Source: a virus. From it: a stretch of 21,004 bases of DNA. This document shows positions 13,942 through 20,977 of the stretch, piece after piece. The notes under the pieces were generated by a model. That model saw only the letters and a program-made list of their open reading frames with translations, did no database searches and was not told the DNA's origin. The stretch's first letter is position 1. Each line of letters begins with the position of its first letter. Both the position numbers and the translations under genes were made by a program. The stretch lies in IMG/VR virus record IMGVR_UViG_3300037882_000480, positions 1 through 21,004 of that record; one strand, given 5' to 3'.

Positions 13942-14598
13942 TCAGATATTTTGCTGGCTGTCAAACTGATTTATTGCTTCAAGGATAGTATCGTAACCAG
14001 CTTTGTGGTGATACTTCACGCCTTTGCTATCAGCAATACGTTTTAACGCTTCCAAGCTATCTGTTTGCACTTCTGGAGCTTCCTCAGTAAATGTCGGCTT
14101 AACTTCACGTTGAACTTTATGCGCTTTGCCTACAAAAATAGGCGGCATATCATTTACTGAGAAATATTCTTCCTTGTGATTTACTGGCTTGTGGTCAATC
14201 TTTGTACTGTAAATCCCATACAAACTGTTGAGTTGGTGACGCAATCCACCAATTTTATACAATGGCACTTCACGCAAATCAAACATAACCGCTACATCTT
14301 GGATTTCTTCAAACGTCAATGTGCGTATATCTTTGCCCTCAAAACTAAACTCATGTTCCACTTCTTCCACGCTATCCACATAAGAGTTACGCACGTTTTT
14401 AATTGCTTTCAAAGCCAACTCGCCGCCTTTCTTTGCAGCCATTTGATTTAGCTTCATTGGCAAATGTCTAGCTCTTGCGTGCAATGTAGCAATATCCACT
14501 TCTTGAAATGGAATAATTACTTCAACGCCATCATATCCAAATATATCGCCATTAGTTGCTTTGTAATCGCCCGAGAATGTTAATTTTAATGCTTTCAT
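13942..14598 (-). CDS. Head-region protein with possible C-terminal HeH/LEM-like motif (218 aa)
   Basis: ATG at 14598 overlaps the scaffold-like stop (ATGA), with an AGAGGG SD upstream. Residues 1-45 form a beta-strand start (LKLTFSGDYKATNGDIFGYD), followed by a basic helical region (residues 35-75) and a middle part without known motif. The C-terminal 35 residues (SLEALKRIADSKGVKYH..AG-YDTILEAI) match the pattern of helix-extension-loop-helix (HeH/LEM-like) modules found at the ends of several phage head-region proteins. That assignment is by pattern memory only. The role is unknown. Lying between scaffold and capsid genes, it may be a head completion or minor capsid protein. Confidence 0.7.
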   Translation of the reverse strand: MKALKLTFSGDYKATNGDIFGYDGVEVIIPFQEVDIATLHARARHLPMKLNQMAAKKGGELALKAIKNVRNSYVDSVEEVEHEFSFEGKDIRTLTFEEIQDVAVMFDLREVPLYKIGGLRHQLNSLYGIYSTKIDHKPVNHKEEYFSVNDMPPIFVGKAHKVQREVKPTFTEEAPEVQTDSLEALKRIADSKGVKYHHKAGYDTILEAINQFDSQQNI

Positions 14599-15374
14599 TG
14601 TGCTGCCCTCTTTTGGTTAATTTCACGTAGTTGTTGTTTTAGCCCTTCTAGTTTCTTGAAATCTGGCGGTTTCTGTGCGTTAGCTTGTGTAATTTGCTCT
14701 AGCAACTCGTTAGCCTGCGCTGCCATATCTATTTTAACTGGAGCTTGTCCGCCACCAGCTTGTGAACCGCTTTCTTTTGCGCCATATTCCGTAGCCACCT
14801 TGTTAGCGAATTTATATAAATCAATCAATGCAGTATTAGGTAATTTATCCAACAACTCTGCATCAGGTAGATTAGCACGCAAGAACGCAAGGCTCTCATC
14901 TTTTGTTTTCTTCCAATTAGCACCAAACGCTTCTTCGGTTAGTTTGTCAAACTCAACTGGGTCTTGCATCTTAGCCAACTGCTCAGTTTCGTACTTACTC
15001 ACAATTTCCATTACGCCATTAACCTTGCTAGGGTGAACGCCCGCAAAATGCAATGCTTCGCCATAAACTGATTTAATTTCATCAGCTACACCTTCGGGAA
15101 ACTCATATTTATCCGCACTCTCAGGGCGTAAACTATTAAGAAACGCATCAAATTCTTCTGGTTTCTCAGGGTTATATTCAGGTACTAGCGACTTTTTACC
15201 CACTAAACTTGTGAGATTATCAAGCTGTTTATATAAATCATCTTGGGTTTTAACCTTGCCAGCCCATGATTTTTCTTTGTATTCATCAGGGATTGTAAAC
15301 TCTGTAGGTGTAACTGGCTCGCTCGGAGTTGCTACTGGCTCTGATGTAGTTGATTCTTGGTTTTCATCTGTCAT
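14595..15374 (-). CDS. Capsid scaffold-like protein (T7 gp9-like)
   Basis: ATG at 15374 lies in an ATGA overlap with the preceding stop, and an AAGGG SD is upstream. The 259-aa protein is acidic and hydrophilic. Its N-terminus is disordered-looking (residues 3-28 rich in Ser, Thr, Glu, Pro). It continues with WAGKVKTQDDLYKQLDNLTSLVGKK and a helical middle, and ends with a basic helix after about residue 222. The phrase around residues 65-90 (PEEFDAFLNSLRPESADKYEFPEGVAD) is typical of podovirus scaffolds, which have the pattern 'kPedydey.......f.....'. Size compares with T7 gp9 (307 aa). The basic C-terminal helix is the usual coat-binding element. It sits between portal and capsid genes, the usual place. 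Confidence 0.8.
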   Translation of the reverse strand: MTDENQESTTSEPVATPSEPVTPTEFTIPDEYKEKSWAGKVKTQDDLYKQLDNLTSLVGKKSLVPEYNPEKPEEFDAFLNSLRPESADKYEFPEGVADEIKSVYGEALHFAGVHPSKVNGVMEIVSKYETEQLAKMQDPVEFDKLTEEAFGANWKKTKDESLAFLRANLPDAELLDKLPNTALIDLYKFANKVATEYGAKESGSQAGGGQAPVKIDMAAQANELLEQITQANAQKPPDFKKLEGLKQQLREINQKRAAQ

Positions 15375-15661
15375 AACTGCCCTTCTATTAGTTGTTTAAC
15401 TTGTGGTGTTAATTGTGGACGAACATAACGCAAATAAAACCTCTTTGCGCCTTTGCTTTCCACTAAACTCATTCCGTCTTTTGATTCATCATAACCAAAC
15501 AGCCCCATTTCCTGCAACCAGCATTTGGCAAAATACATACCACTATCGGTTGCGAATATGCTATTACAAGCCTTGCCTAGCTCTTTCAATGCCTCTTGGC
15601 TTAATTGCAAAGCCTCTTTGCGCTTTAACTCACGCTCAATGAGCTTGTCTACTGTTTCCAT
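15371..15661 (-). CDS. Small protein between portal and scaffold (96 aa), possibly Bbp19-like
   Basis: ATG at 15661 has an AAGGG SD about 7 nt upstream and starts 9 nt after the portal stop. Residues 8-30 form a basic/acidic helix. Residues 34-80 read IFATDSGMYFAKCWLQEMGLF, followed by a short loop and GAKRFYLRYVRPQL. The layout 'F.t..G..vL..L....GlF....eG.R...L.i' recalls the small Bbp19-type proteins that follow portal genes in Bordetella BPP-1-like and other podoviruses. The likeness is only by eye. There is no membrane segment. The function of that family is not known to me. Confidence 0.65.
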   Translation of the reverse strand: METVDKLIERELKRKEALQLSQEALKELGKACNSIFATDSGMYFAKCWLQEMGLFGYDESKDGMSLVESKGAKRFYLRYVRPQLTPQVKQLIEGQL

Positions 15662-15670
15662 ATTCTGCCC

Positions 15671-17461
15671 TTATCTCCCAGCTTCTGCACTCATTTTCTG
15701 CGCTGCCGCTTGGTCTTTCTGTGATGTTGCTTCCGTCGCCCCTAGCTGTGATGCTACTTGCGCTTGCGCCATTGCAGCATCTGCTTCAATACCAGCCATG
15801 AATTCCTCTTTAGAAATCATCATGTCAGCAGGTATGTTAAGCGACTCACGGAAATTGTCAAGCAAATCATACCAGTTTACAGATTGGATAATCTGCGGGA
15901 ACATACCAGCCATTGCGCCACAACCCTGCAAGAACTGCAACATAGACTCCAAAGCCCTTGTATTTGTTAGCTGCTCAAGCTCATTCTTGTATTTAATCTT
16001 ATACCACGGCTTGCCTTGCTTCATTATTTTGAGCACCGCCTCAGGGATAATGCGCTCCACTTTTTTAGCCTCTGCAAATCCTTCTGCCAATTCCTTATCA
16101 ATCTCAGGATTTACACCCAAACGTTTAGCTTGCATAAGTAGGTCAATGCTACGTGGTAGGATAACATCTAAACATTCTGTCTTTTGTTGCCCCAGTAAGC
16201 CAGCTAACGACTTCCCACGAATAGCAAAACGCTGCAAACTCTCTGTAGCAGTCATATCTTTTGCGCTTGAGAAGTCTAGCAACACGTCAATCTTAAACGC
16301 TGTCGCAATCTTCTCATTCAAATACGGAACTAACCATTGCAACAATCCAGTTGGGTCGCCCACGTCCATCATCGGGAATACTGGCGAGCCGCTATTACCT
16401 GCAAAATCAGGATTAAACACAGTCATGCCATCAGGGCTTGTATCAAGTACAGCATCACCAAACAACGCATTGCCAAACACACCAAGGCTAGGACGAGCCA
16501 TTTTCTCAATTACTTCAATCGCCTGTCCTACTGCGAAATTAACTAAACGAATAGTGCTTATTAGTAGAGTACCGCTCGAACGCCCATACTTCTCACCACG
16601 AACTTTAATCGCTCTTGCCATTGCAATAGGTTTTGTAGCGAAATCTTCTTCAAGGAATGGTTTAGATGTCGGCTCATCATGAAACCACCATGTGCCTTTA
16701 TATCTTGCTCCACGCTTGCCTTTAAGCATAGGGTGGTAATTCTCTCTCGGAGTCATAGCAAACACAACTACAAACTCAGTTGTAGTGTCCATTTTATCCC
16801 ATGCTTGTTTAACTTTGTTTGGCATAGTTGCCAGCTTAGCAGCGTCAACGCCATTATCACCGCAACAAAACTCACTCACAATGCGTACAGCGTCCCAATA
16901 ATAGGTTACATAAATGTAATCTACTAGCCCAGATTTACCTTCGTTTATGCAAGTGCTATCAACGCCAAAGTCTTTGTAAACAATAACATTACCCTCTATG
17001 CCTTGGTCAAATAGCTTATTTTTGAACGCACCAATGCCAGATGTGCCAAACGCCACTTGGTCCGTTGTGTAGCAACGGAGCGCAGAACCAAACCCAGCCT
17101 CTGCATGGTTTACTTGCTCAAGCACTTCCTCAGTAATGAAATCGTAATAGCTTTGCAGTGCTTGCTTATTGCCAATGTCTAGTACTTCACGGCTAGGCTC
17201 AATGGCAATAGCCTCAGAACCAGTACCCCAAATAATGCCTAGCAAGTAATCTGCCGCTTGCGTAACGCTAAGTGCAGCAGTCGGGTCATCAATAGATTGG
17301 TCAAGCTGCTTGGATTTATTACCTTTCGTGCCGTCATTGATATAATTAATATCGGTTTTAATGCCTACGAAATTAGAAATCGTTTGCCAGAGGGACGAGT
17401 ATTCTTCACGCTCTGTTCTAGCTCGTGTGTAACCTTGCCTAATGCGCTTGAAATCGTCCAT
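15671..17461 (-). CDS. Portal (head-tail connector) protein, T7 gp8-like
   Basis: The 596-aa protein starts at ATG 17461, two bases after the stop of the 64-aa gene. T7 gp8 is 536 aa. The N-terminus (MDDFKRIRQGYTRARTERE, then WQTISNFVGIK) and the phrase AADYLLGIIWGTGSEAIAIEP match the early helix and 'la..L.....P...WF.l' region of T7-type portals. Residues 115-230 contain the wing domain with VYKDFGVDSTCINEGKSG. Around residues 385-450, AFKIDVLLDFSSAKDMTATESLQR matches the 'mTAtEv..r' phrase conserved before the clip and crown of this family. The last 60 residues are rich in Ala, Gln and Met and helical, as expected for the barrel. It should form a dodecamer at one vertex. Confidence 0.9.
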   Translation of the reverse strand: MDDFKRIRQGYTRARTEREEYSSLWQTISNFVGIKTDINYINDGTKGNKSKQLDQSIDDPTAALSVTQAADYLLGIIWGTGSEAIAIEPSREVLDIGNKQALQSYYDFITEEVLEQVNHAEAGFGSALRCYTTDQVAFGTSGIGAFKNKLFDQGIEGNVIVYKDFGVDSTCINEGKSGLVDYIYVTYYWDAVRIVSEFCCGDNGVDAAKLATMPNKVKQAWDKMDTTTEFVVVFAMTPRENYHPMLKGKRGARYKGTWWFHDEPTSKPFLEEDFATKPIAMARAIKVRGEKYGRSSGTLLISTIRLVNFAVGQAIEVIEKMARPSLGVFGNALFGDAVLDTSPDGMTVFNPDFAGNSGSPVFPMMDVGDPTGLLQWLVPYLNEKIATAFKIDVLLDFSSAKDMTATESLQRFAIRGKSLAGLLGQQKTECLDVILPRSIDLLMQAKRLGVNPEIDKELAEGFAEAKKVERIIPEAVLKIMKQGKPWYKIKYKNELEQLTNTRALESMLQFLQGCGAMAGMFPQIIQSVNWYDLLDNFRESLNIPADMMISKEEFMAGIEADAAMAQAQVASQLGATEATSQKDQAAAQKMSAEAGR

Positions 17462-17463
17462 GT

Positions 17464-17658
17464 TTAATTCCCAAAAGTGGTGGAATTGCGCCCGCCAACT
17501 TGTTGCGGGTTAAGCTCTGAGCCTACAACTCCACCTTCCGTTAGGAACTGGTTACGCTTGCTCTTTTTGGATTTAGCTTCTTCGTCTTTAAGCTCAACTG
17601 GAGCTGTGCTTTTTACTTTTGGGGCTGAGAAGCCTAGTAGTTTGGAAAATTTACCCAT
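17464..17658 (-). CDS. Small basic protein upstream of the portal (64 aa)
   Basis: ATG at 17658 has an excellent SD (AAGGAG, 7 nt) and overlaps the GNAT stop by 8 nt. The protein has an amphipathic start (MGKFSKLLGF), a Lys/Glu-rich middle (KSKKSKRNQ) and ends in GGRNSTTFGN. Short proteins that end in a GR-x-ST-hydrophobic motif are common beside portal genes in T7-like and related phages, and I know no function for them. Structure is probably largely disordered. A role in head assembly is only a guess from position. Confidence 0.7.
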   Translation of the reverse strand: MGKFSKLLGFSAPKVKSTAPVELKDEEAKSKKSKRNQFLTEGGVVGSELNPQQVGGRNSTTFGN

Positions 17659-18103
17659 GGTTGTACTCCTTAATTAAAAAACTGCCCATGTTTTTGTAAC
17701 CAACTCGGCTAAATAATCTGGTGAAAGCTCTTTCGTTTATTCCGCCATCATCAAACCCGCCAGTTGAAGAAGCATAACACATTGCAATTTTATGTTCAAG
17801 CAATAAGTTATCCATTCCAAAAGCAAGCTGCAACGCTATTTTACCATTCCTGCACTCAGGTTTAACATAGAATAGGAATATATGCGCCACTTCCTCAATA
17901 GTCCAATATCGCTCATGTGTCCACGCAACAAAGCCTTGTCCCTCTGCAATTAAGCAGAAACACCGCCCATCTGTGAGTATTTCGCATATTTCTTTGGCTT
18001 TTTCCTCGTCCCACGTAAGTTTGCCATAGTTACTTTCAGCAAAGAATTGTTTGCTGCACTCCATAATGAAATCAAAATCTTCTGGTGTAGCTGGTCTAAT
18101 CAT
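17651..18103 (-). CDS. GNAT-family acetyltransferase (150 aa)
   Basis: ATG at 18103 lies in an ATGA overlap with the terminase large subunit. Length is typical of single-domain GNATs. The start MIRPATPEDFDFIMEC is the classical beta1-alpha1 of the family. Residues 40-62 form beta2-beta3. LFYVKPECRNGKIALQL is strand beta4 with the acetyl-CoA loop; the usual R/Q-x-x-G-x-G/A loop is altered to CRNGKIA. Residues 123-145 (RAFTRLFSRVGYKNMG) form the motif B ending 'F...GF'. Substrate is unknown. Small GNATs next to terminase or portal genes occur in several podoviruses, and roles in host or virion protein modification are only proposed. Cotranscription with the packaging genes suggests late expression. 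Confidence 0.85.
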   Translation of the reverse strand: MIRPATPEDFDFIMECSKQFFAESNYGKLTWDEEKAKEICEILTDGRCFCLIAEGQGFVAWTHERYWTIEEVAHIFLFYVKPECRNGKIALQLAFGMDNLLLEHKIAMCYASSTGGFDDGGINERAFTRLFSRVGYKNMGSFLIKEYNHG

Positions 18104-19446
18104 CTCATGCCCTTTCTGGTTACGTTTTTTCTTCTAATATTCATACTTGCTTGCTCTGCAAACGTATTAGCTGATTTACCCAAATGCTTAACAGCGCAAT
18201 AAACTGCCATCATCAAGCTATCTGCGTCATCTGGCGAATAGCCTAATTGCTTCTTCATATCCACCTTGGCTTGAATTAATCTGCGCCCATTACTGTGGAA
18301 TTTCATTTTAATCTTTTCAAGCTGCTTTACAATCTCGTTATCTTTTTGCCTATCCAACGATAGAAAGCCGTTATCAAACCAATCTTTGAGGATATAATAG
18401 CCCTCTGCTCTGGCGTTTGCGTAATGTACTTGGTCAATGCCTTGCGTGGTTGCTCCGTCAAACCGCTTCACTTTCAAACCTATCTCAGTCAGTCTGTTAT
18501 GCACTACGTGTCCCATACCACCAACATCAAGGATTGCATTATCTGGCTTGTAATCGCCTAGCAGGTTTACAATTTTACCCACGCTCACCATAGCGTCTGG
18601 CTCGTCCCATGCAATGCGGTCAGCAATAACCCAATGCTGGTTGCTTTTGCGGTCCAGAATAGTCGCCACACATTGGTCATTACCTTGCGCTGCAAAGTCA
18701 ATACCCATAACACGTTGATTGCCAAACACATCGCCATATGGCTCAATATCAAACGCTTCGTGTAGCTTATCGTAGTTGAATAGGTAGTCATCAGCAGTTG
18801 CTAGCGGCTCACCCAAATAGATATGCTTGTAATCACGCATGGATTTTTCTTTCACAATCTCAGCTTCATGCTTGAGATTTAGCGGGCAATGCGGGTTTTC
18901 AAAATAATTTATCTTGATATGCAAGCAATCCTCACGCCCAACTAGGTATTCGTAAACAGCATCATCTCTCATGTGCCTGTTCATTGTAAATATGAGCTTG
19001 GCTTTTTCTTTACGAATTGTCGGTATAATAACATCAAGCGTGTTCTTTTGAATAGCCTGCGCTTCGTCAATCCAAAGTATATCCACACCCTCTAACCCCT
19101 TGATATTAACTGAACCTTGCTCACGGAAGCCCTTGAATAGGAATGTAGACTCTTTGGCTCTGTGGCGGATTTTGTTACTCAGTACCTCGTAATAAAGGTT
19201 ATTATCACGGATTAAATCCTTCAATGCGGTGTAAACTGATTCCTCAATGGAGTTTTGCGTTTCCCTGCCACACACAATCCGCACTTGCCTTTGCTCTGCT
19301 ATGTAAAGCAATATGCGGGAGATTGATTGCGTTTTGCCGCTTCCACGCCCGCCTTCAATTAAGAAATATCTGTATTTGTTGAAGTCCGTAAGAATAGGCA
19401 ACAACTTATCTGGTATGTCAAGAATTTCTGGCAGCTCTAACTGCAT
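18100..19446 (-). CDS. terL: Terminase large subunit (packaging ATPase and nuclease)
   Basis: The 448-aa protein begins at ATG 19446, right after the terS stop (TAG then ATG, same frame), with only a weak SD. It is intact for all expected elements. Walker A is GGRGSGKT (32-39), Walker B is VDILWIDEAQ (121-130, catalytic Glu128), and the coupling motif is IFTMNR (152-157). The RNase H-like nuclease domain has VMGIDFAAQGND (Asp250), NAILDVGGMGH (Asp307) and SPDDADSLMMAV (Asp406/407/409). The overall build and length fit the PBSX/Terminase_3-like group rather than T7 gp19 (586 aa). It pumps DNA into the prohead through the portal and cuts the concatemer. The neighbour upstream is its small subunit. 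Confidence 0.95.
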   Translation of the reverse strand: MQLELPEILDIPDKLLPILTDFNKYRYFLIEGGRGSGKTQSISRILLYIAEQRQVRIVCGRETQNSIEESVYTALKDLIRDNNLYYEVLSNKIRHRAKESTFLFKGFREQGSVNIKGLEGVDILWIDEAQAIQKNTLDVIIPTIRKEKAKLIFTMNRHMRDDAVYEYLVGREDCLHIKINYFENPHCPLNLKHEAEIVKEKSMRDYKHIYLGEPLATADDYLFNYDKLHEAFDIEPYGDVFGNQRVMGIDFAAQGNDQCVATILDRKSNQHWVIADRIAWDEPDAMVSVGKIVNLLGDYKPDNAILDVGGMGHVVHNRLTEIGLKVKRFDGATTQGIDQVHYANARAEGYYILKDWFDNGFLSLDRQKDNEIVKQLEKIKMKFHSNGRRLIQAKVDMKKQLGYSPDDADSLMMAVYCAVKHLGKSANTFAEQASMNIRRKNVTRKGMR

Positions 19447-19827
19447 CTAATCACCCACATCAAAGCTGAGTGAAGCCTTGCCATTCTTAATTGTACCCAT
19501 TTGAGCGAATGTGTGATTGTTGTTTACATCACTGGTGTCTTTGTAACCGTAATGGTTTTTACTTACCCAAATAGCTATCGTGGGATTAATCTTGCCGTCC
19601 ATTGCTCTGCCCATAACATGGTTAGCAATACGCAGCTTTGCATTTTCTAGAATATCTGCGTATCCGTCTTTTTCTTCATAATTCAAGATAGTTTGTTTAT
19701 CACACTCAAGAAATAAACAAAGCCCTTCAACTATCGGATTTTGCTCTTCTTTTTTACAATAGTCGAAAAATGCATCAACTTTTTGTTGAAGCTCCTCAGG
19801 TGATTGAAATTTTAATGGTCTAGCCAT
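19447..19827 (-). CDS. terS: Terminase small subunit (P22/Sf6 gp3-like)
   Basis: The 126-aa protein begins MARPLKFQSPEELQQKVDAFFDYC. This is the start typical of P22/Sf6-type small terminases, in which 'GRPlkF.s.eelq..id.YF..C' precedes a helix-turn-helix. LFLECDKQTILNYE is the likely recognition part. A helical oligomerisation region (residues 75-105: ENAKLRIANHVMGRAMDGKI) and a short tail complete it. It is shorter than P22 gp3 (162 aa). Family function is recognition of the packaging site and regulation of TerL. The ATG at 19827-19825 has no SD. A good promoter lies so close that the transcript may begin at or next to the ATG. The last codon is followed directly by the terL ATG. Confidence 0.9.
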   Translation of the reverse strand: MARPLKFQSPEELQQKVDAFFDYCKKEEQNPIVEGLCLFLECDKQTILNYEEKDGYADILENAKLRIANHVMGRAMDGKINPTIAIWVSKNHYGYKDTSDVNNNHTFAQMGTIKNGKASLSFDVGD

Positions 19828-19833
19828 GTTTCA

Positions 19834-19863
19834 ATTCTACACCATAACTCTGTTACTTGTCAA
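19834..19863 (-). promoter_or_regulatory. Sigma-70-like promoter upstream of terS
   Basis: On the minus strand TTGACA (19863-19858, a perfect -35) and TAGAAT (19839-19834, five of six for -10) are separated by 18 nt. Transcription would start about seven bases after the -10, at 19827 or so, which is the first base of the terS ATG. The -35 overlaps the stop codon of the 26-aa gene. The match is good but only one copy, and no operator is evident. Confidence 0.6.
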
Positions 19864-19940
19864 GAGTGATATTTTTGTAGGTAACTTCCAAGTGCAAAGC
19901 CAACTACAAGGCAGATAATTGCTAAATCTATATCGTCCAT
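19860..19940 (-). CDS. Tiny membrane peptide (26 aa)
   Basis: ATG at 19940-19938 lies in a TAATG overlap with the preceding 21-aa frame and has an AAGGGG SD 5 nt upstream. It reads MDDIDLAIICLVVGFALGSY plus a short basic tail (LQKYHS). The middle 15-17 residues can span or insert into the membrane. Function is unknown. Similar short hydrophobic peptides recur upstream of terS in this window. A holin-like role is conceivable but unsupported. Confidence 0.6.
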   Translation of the reverse strand: MDDIDLAIICLVVGFALGSYLQKYHS

Positions 19941-20005
19941 TATAACCCCTTTCCCGTAGCATAACCAGCGAAAAATACTGCTATTAGTGTTATTGCGTAT
20001 TCCAT
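19940..20005 (-). CDS. Very small hydrophobic peptide (21 aa), tentative
   Basis: A 21-codon frame starts at ATG 20005 inside the end of the 109-aa gene. It has a GAGAGA SD-like run 5 nt upstream and ends in a TAA that overlaps the ATG of the 26-aa peptide by one base. It reads MEYAITLIAVFFAGYATGKGL, a single hydrophobic segment. Its main support is the coupled TAATG end and a similar hydrophobic character to its neighbours. It could be only a leader that feeds translation into the next frame. Confidence 0.4.
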   Translation of the reverse strand: MEYAITLIAVFFAGYATGKGL

Positions 20006-20319
20006 GATATTCTCTCTAGTTTGTAAATAAATGCATTAAACGGGTGTGCGACATACTCATCAAGCGTTTCGTGGGTAAGCATAGGGTTAACGTCGTTGTA
20101 ATAGCCTAACACCCAGAACTCGTTTGTAGTTTTATTCTTTACTGCGAATTCCATGTTGTTATATTTTTTTGCTTTTTTCCAAAAGCCCTTGCGTTTAGTG
20201 CAAGTAAAATGCTCTACGCCGTGTTGGCTGAATATCTGTAAATCACCAATCACATTAACCGCTTTAATGGTTGGGAAGAAATAATCTCTAATCGTTGAAA
20301 GCTTCATTTCAAGAACCAT
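19990..20319 (-). CDS. Hypothetical protein (109 aa)
   Basis: The first ATG is at 20319 with a GGTGAG SD 8 nt upstream; it overlaps the previous gene by 11 nt. A second ATG at 20307, one base after that gene's stop, would give a 105-aa form. The SD favours the first. The protein is soluble and basic, with MKLSTIRDYFFPTIKAVNVIG at the N-terminus, a basic patch (FTCTKRKGFWKKAKKYNN, residues 38-55), then a beta-rich part with WVLGYYNDVNPMLTHETLDEY. I do not recognise the family. It lies in a block of small genes between an unseen region to the right and the terminase. Confidence 0.7.
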   Translation of the reverse strand: MVLEMKLSTIRDYFFPTIKAVNVIGDLQIFSQHGVEHFTCTKRKGFWKKAKKYNNMEFAVKNKTTNEFWVLGYYNDVNPMLTHETLDEYVAHPFNAFIYKLERISWNTQ

Positions 20320-20473
20320 TAAATTGACTCACCCATTCCCTTTCCAAAATTGGCTGCTCACCTTCCGTATTAACGACTACTACCTTTGGCGGGTTAGTTT
20401 CCCTCAACAGCCTAGCGGTGTGCTCTTTGCGGTCGCAGGAATTGGCTAGTTGTTTGGCTTCGTCTGTATTCAT
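20309..20473 (-). CDS. Hypothetical protein (54 aa)
   Basis: A 54-codon frame starts at ATG 20473-20471, which overlaps the preceding TAA by one base, with a GGAG SD 4 nt upstream. It fills what would otherwise be a 150-nt gap. The sequence starts MNTDEAKQLANSCDRKEHTA and continues with a basic helical part, VVVV in the middle and an acidic end (NTEGEQPILEREW). No motif is recognised. No membrane segment is visible. The TAATG junction, SD and overlap with the next gene make it a credible gene. Confidence 0.6.
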   Translation of the reverse strand: MNTDEAKQLANSCDRKEHTARLLRETNPPKVVVVNTEGEQPILEREWVSQFNGS

Positions 20474-20673
20474 TACGCTCCATACGCTACTATTGCGGGT
20501 TCAGGTTGCATCGTATAATAATTCACTATAATTTCAAAAGCCATATAATGCACTTCAACATTATTTCGCTTGGCATAGCTTTCAAGCATTAGCGCAATAG
20601 GCTCAAATATTCTACTTGGTCTTTCTGCAATATGAGCCGCTGGGTCATAAGATATATAACCTATTTTTCTCAT
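20473..20673 (-). CDS. Hypothetical protein (66 aa)
   Basis: I choose ATG at 20673-20671, which overlaps the previous stop (ATGA) and has GGAG nine bases upstream. A longer form with five extra residues could start at 20688, but it would overlap more. The protein begins MRKIGYISYDPAAHIAERPS and contains a helix IFEPIALMLESYAKR, followed by an amphipathic helix and an acidic end. It is soluble. I recognise no family. The stop shares its last base with the next gene's ATG. Confidence 0.65.
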   Translation of the reverse strand: MRKIGYISYDPAAHIAERPSRIFEPIALMLESYAKRNNVEVHYMAFEIIVNYYTMQPEPAIVAYGA

Positions 20674-20888
20674 AATATCACGCTCCATGTAGTTATCACC
20701 ATCAGCACAGCAAGCAAGGCATAGGCTGCGATGGTTGCACGCTTTAGCAGCCCCTGCAAAAAGAATGTGTGATTTTCTACAGTTTCCAGCTCCTGATGCA
20801 AATTAGCAATACTTCTGTTTTTACTTTGAAGCAAACTTTCTAGGCGGCTTATATCATCATAAAGCTGTTGTTTTGTAGGTTGTTTCAT
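20670..20888 (-). CDS. Coiled-coil protein with C-terminal membrane anchor (72 aa)
   Basis: The best start is ATG at 20888-20886, in an ATGA overlap with the 30-aa gene and 3 nt after a GGAGG SD. A TTG at 20909 in the same frame would add seven residues but has no advantage. Residues 5-48 form a likely coiled coil (LYDDISRLESLLQSKNRSIANL with heptad-like Leu/Ile). A single membrane helix follows at about 51-72 (IAAYALLAVLMVITTWSVIL). Cytosolic coiled coil with a C-terminal anchor is the likely orientation. This is opposite to the N-terminally anchored i-spanin, so I do not call it a spanin. Function unknown. Confidence 0.7.
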   Translation of the reverse strand: MKQPTKQQLYDDISRLESLLQSKNRSIANLHQELETVENHTFFLQGLLKRATIAAYALLAVLMVITTWSVIL

Positions 20889-20977
20889 ACTCCTCCCACA
20901 ATTACCCAAACCACCACTCCAAAAGGAATAGCAGCAAATAGGGCTTCGATTAGGTGGTCTTTGAGGTGTTTTGCCAT
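20885..20977 (-). CDS. Small membrane protein (30 aa)
   Basis: ATG at 20977-20975 has a good SD (AAAGGA, 6 nt), and the TGA stop overlaps the next ATG by four bases (ATGA). It begins with a basic stretch (MAKHLKDHLIE) and ends with a hydrophobic segment (LFAAIPFGVVVWVIVGGV), a single membrane helix with the C-terminus at or in the membrane. Charge pattern suggests an N-in orientation. Function is unknown. Its right-hand neighbour is outside the window. Confidence 0.6.
   Translation of the reverse strand: MAKHLKDHLIEALFAAIPFGVVVWVIVGGV

Noticed and set aside
15525-16682. Long plus-strand frame of 385 codons antisense to the portal gene
   Set aside because: It lies fully antisense to a clear portal gene, is rich in Ser, Cys and Ile as is usual for reverse-frame translations, has no SD, and would be the only gene on the plus strand.
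20670-20888. Inner membrane spanin (Rz-like)
   Set aside because: The membrane helix is at the C-terminus instead of the N-terminus, and no overlapping lipoprotein frame was seen.
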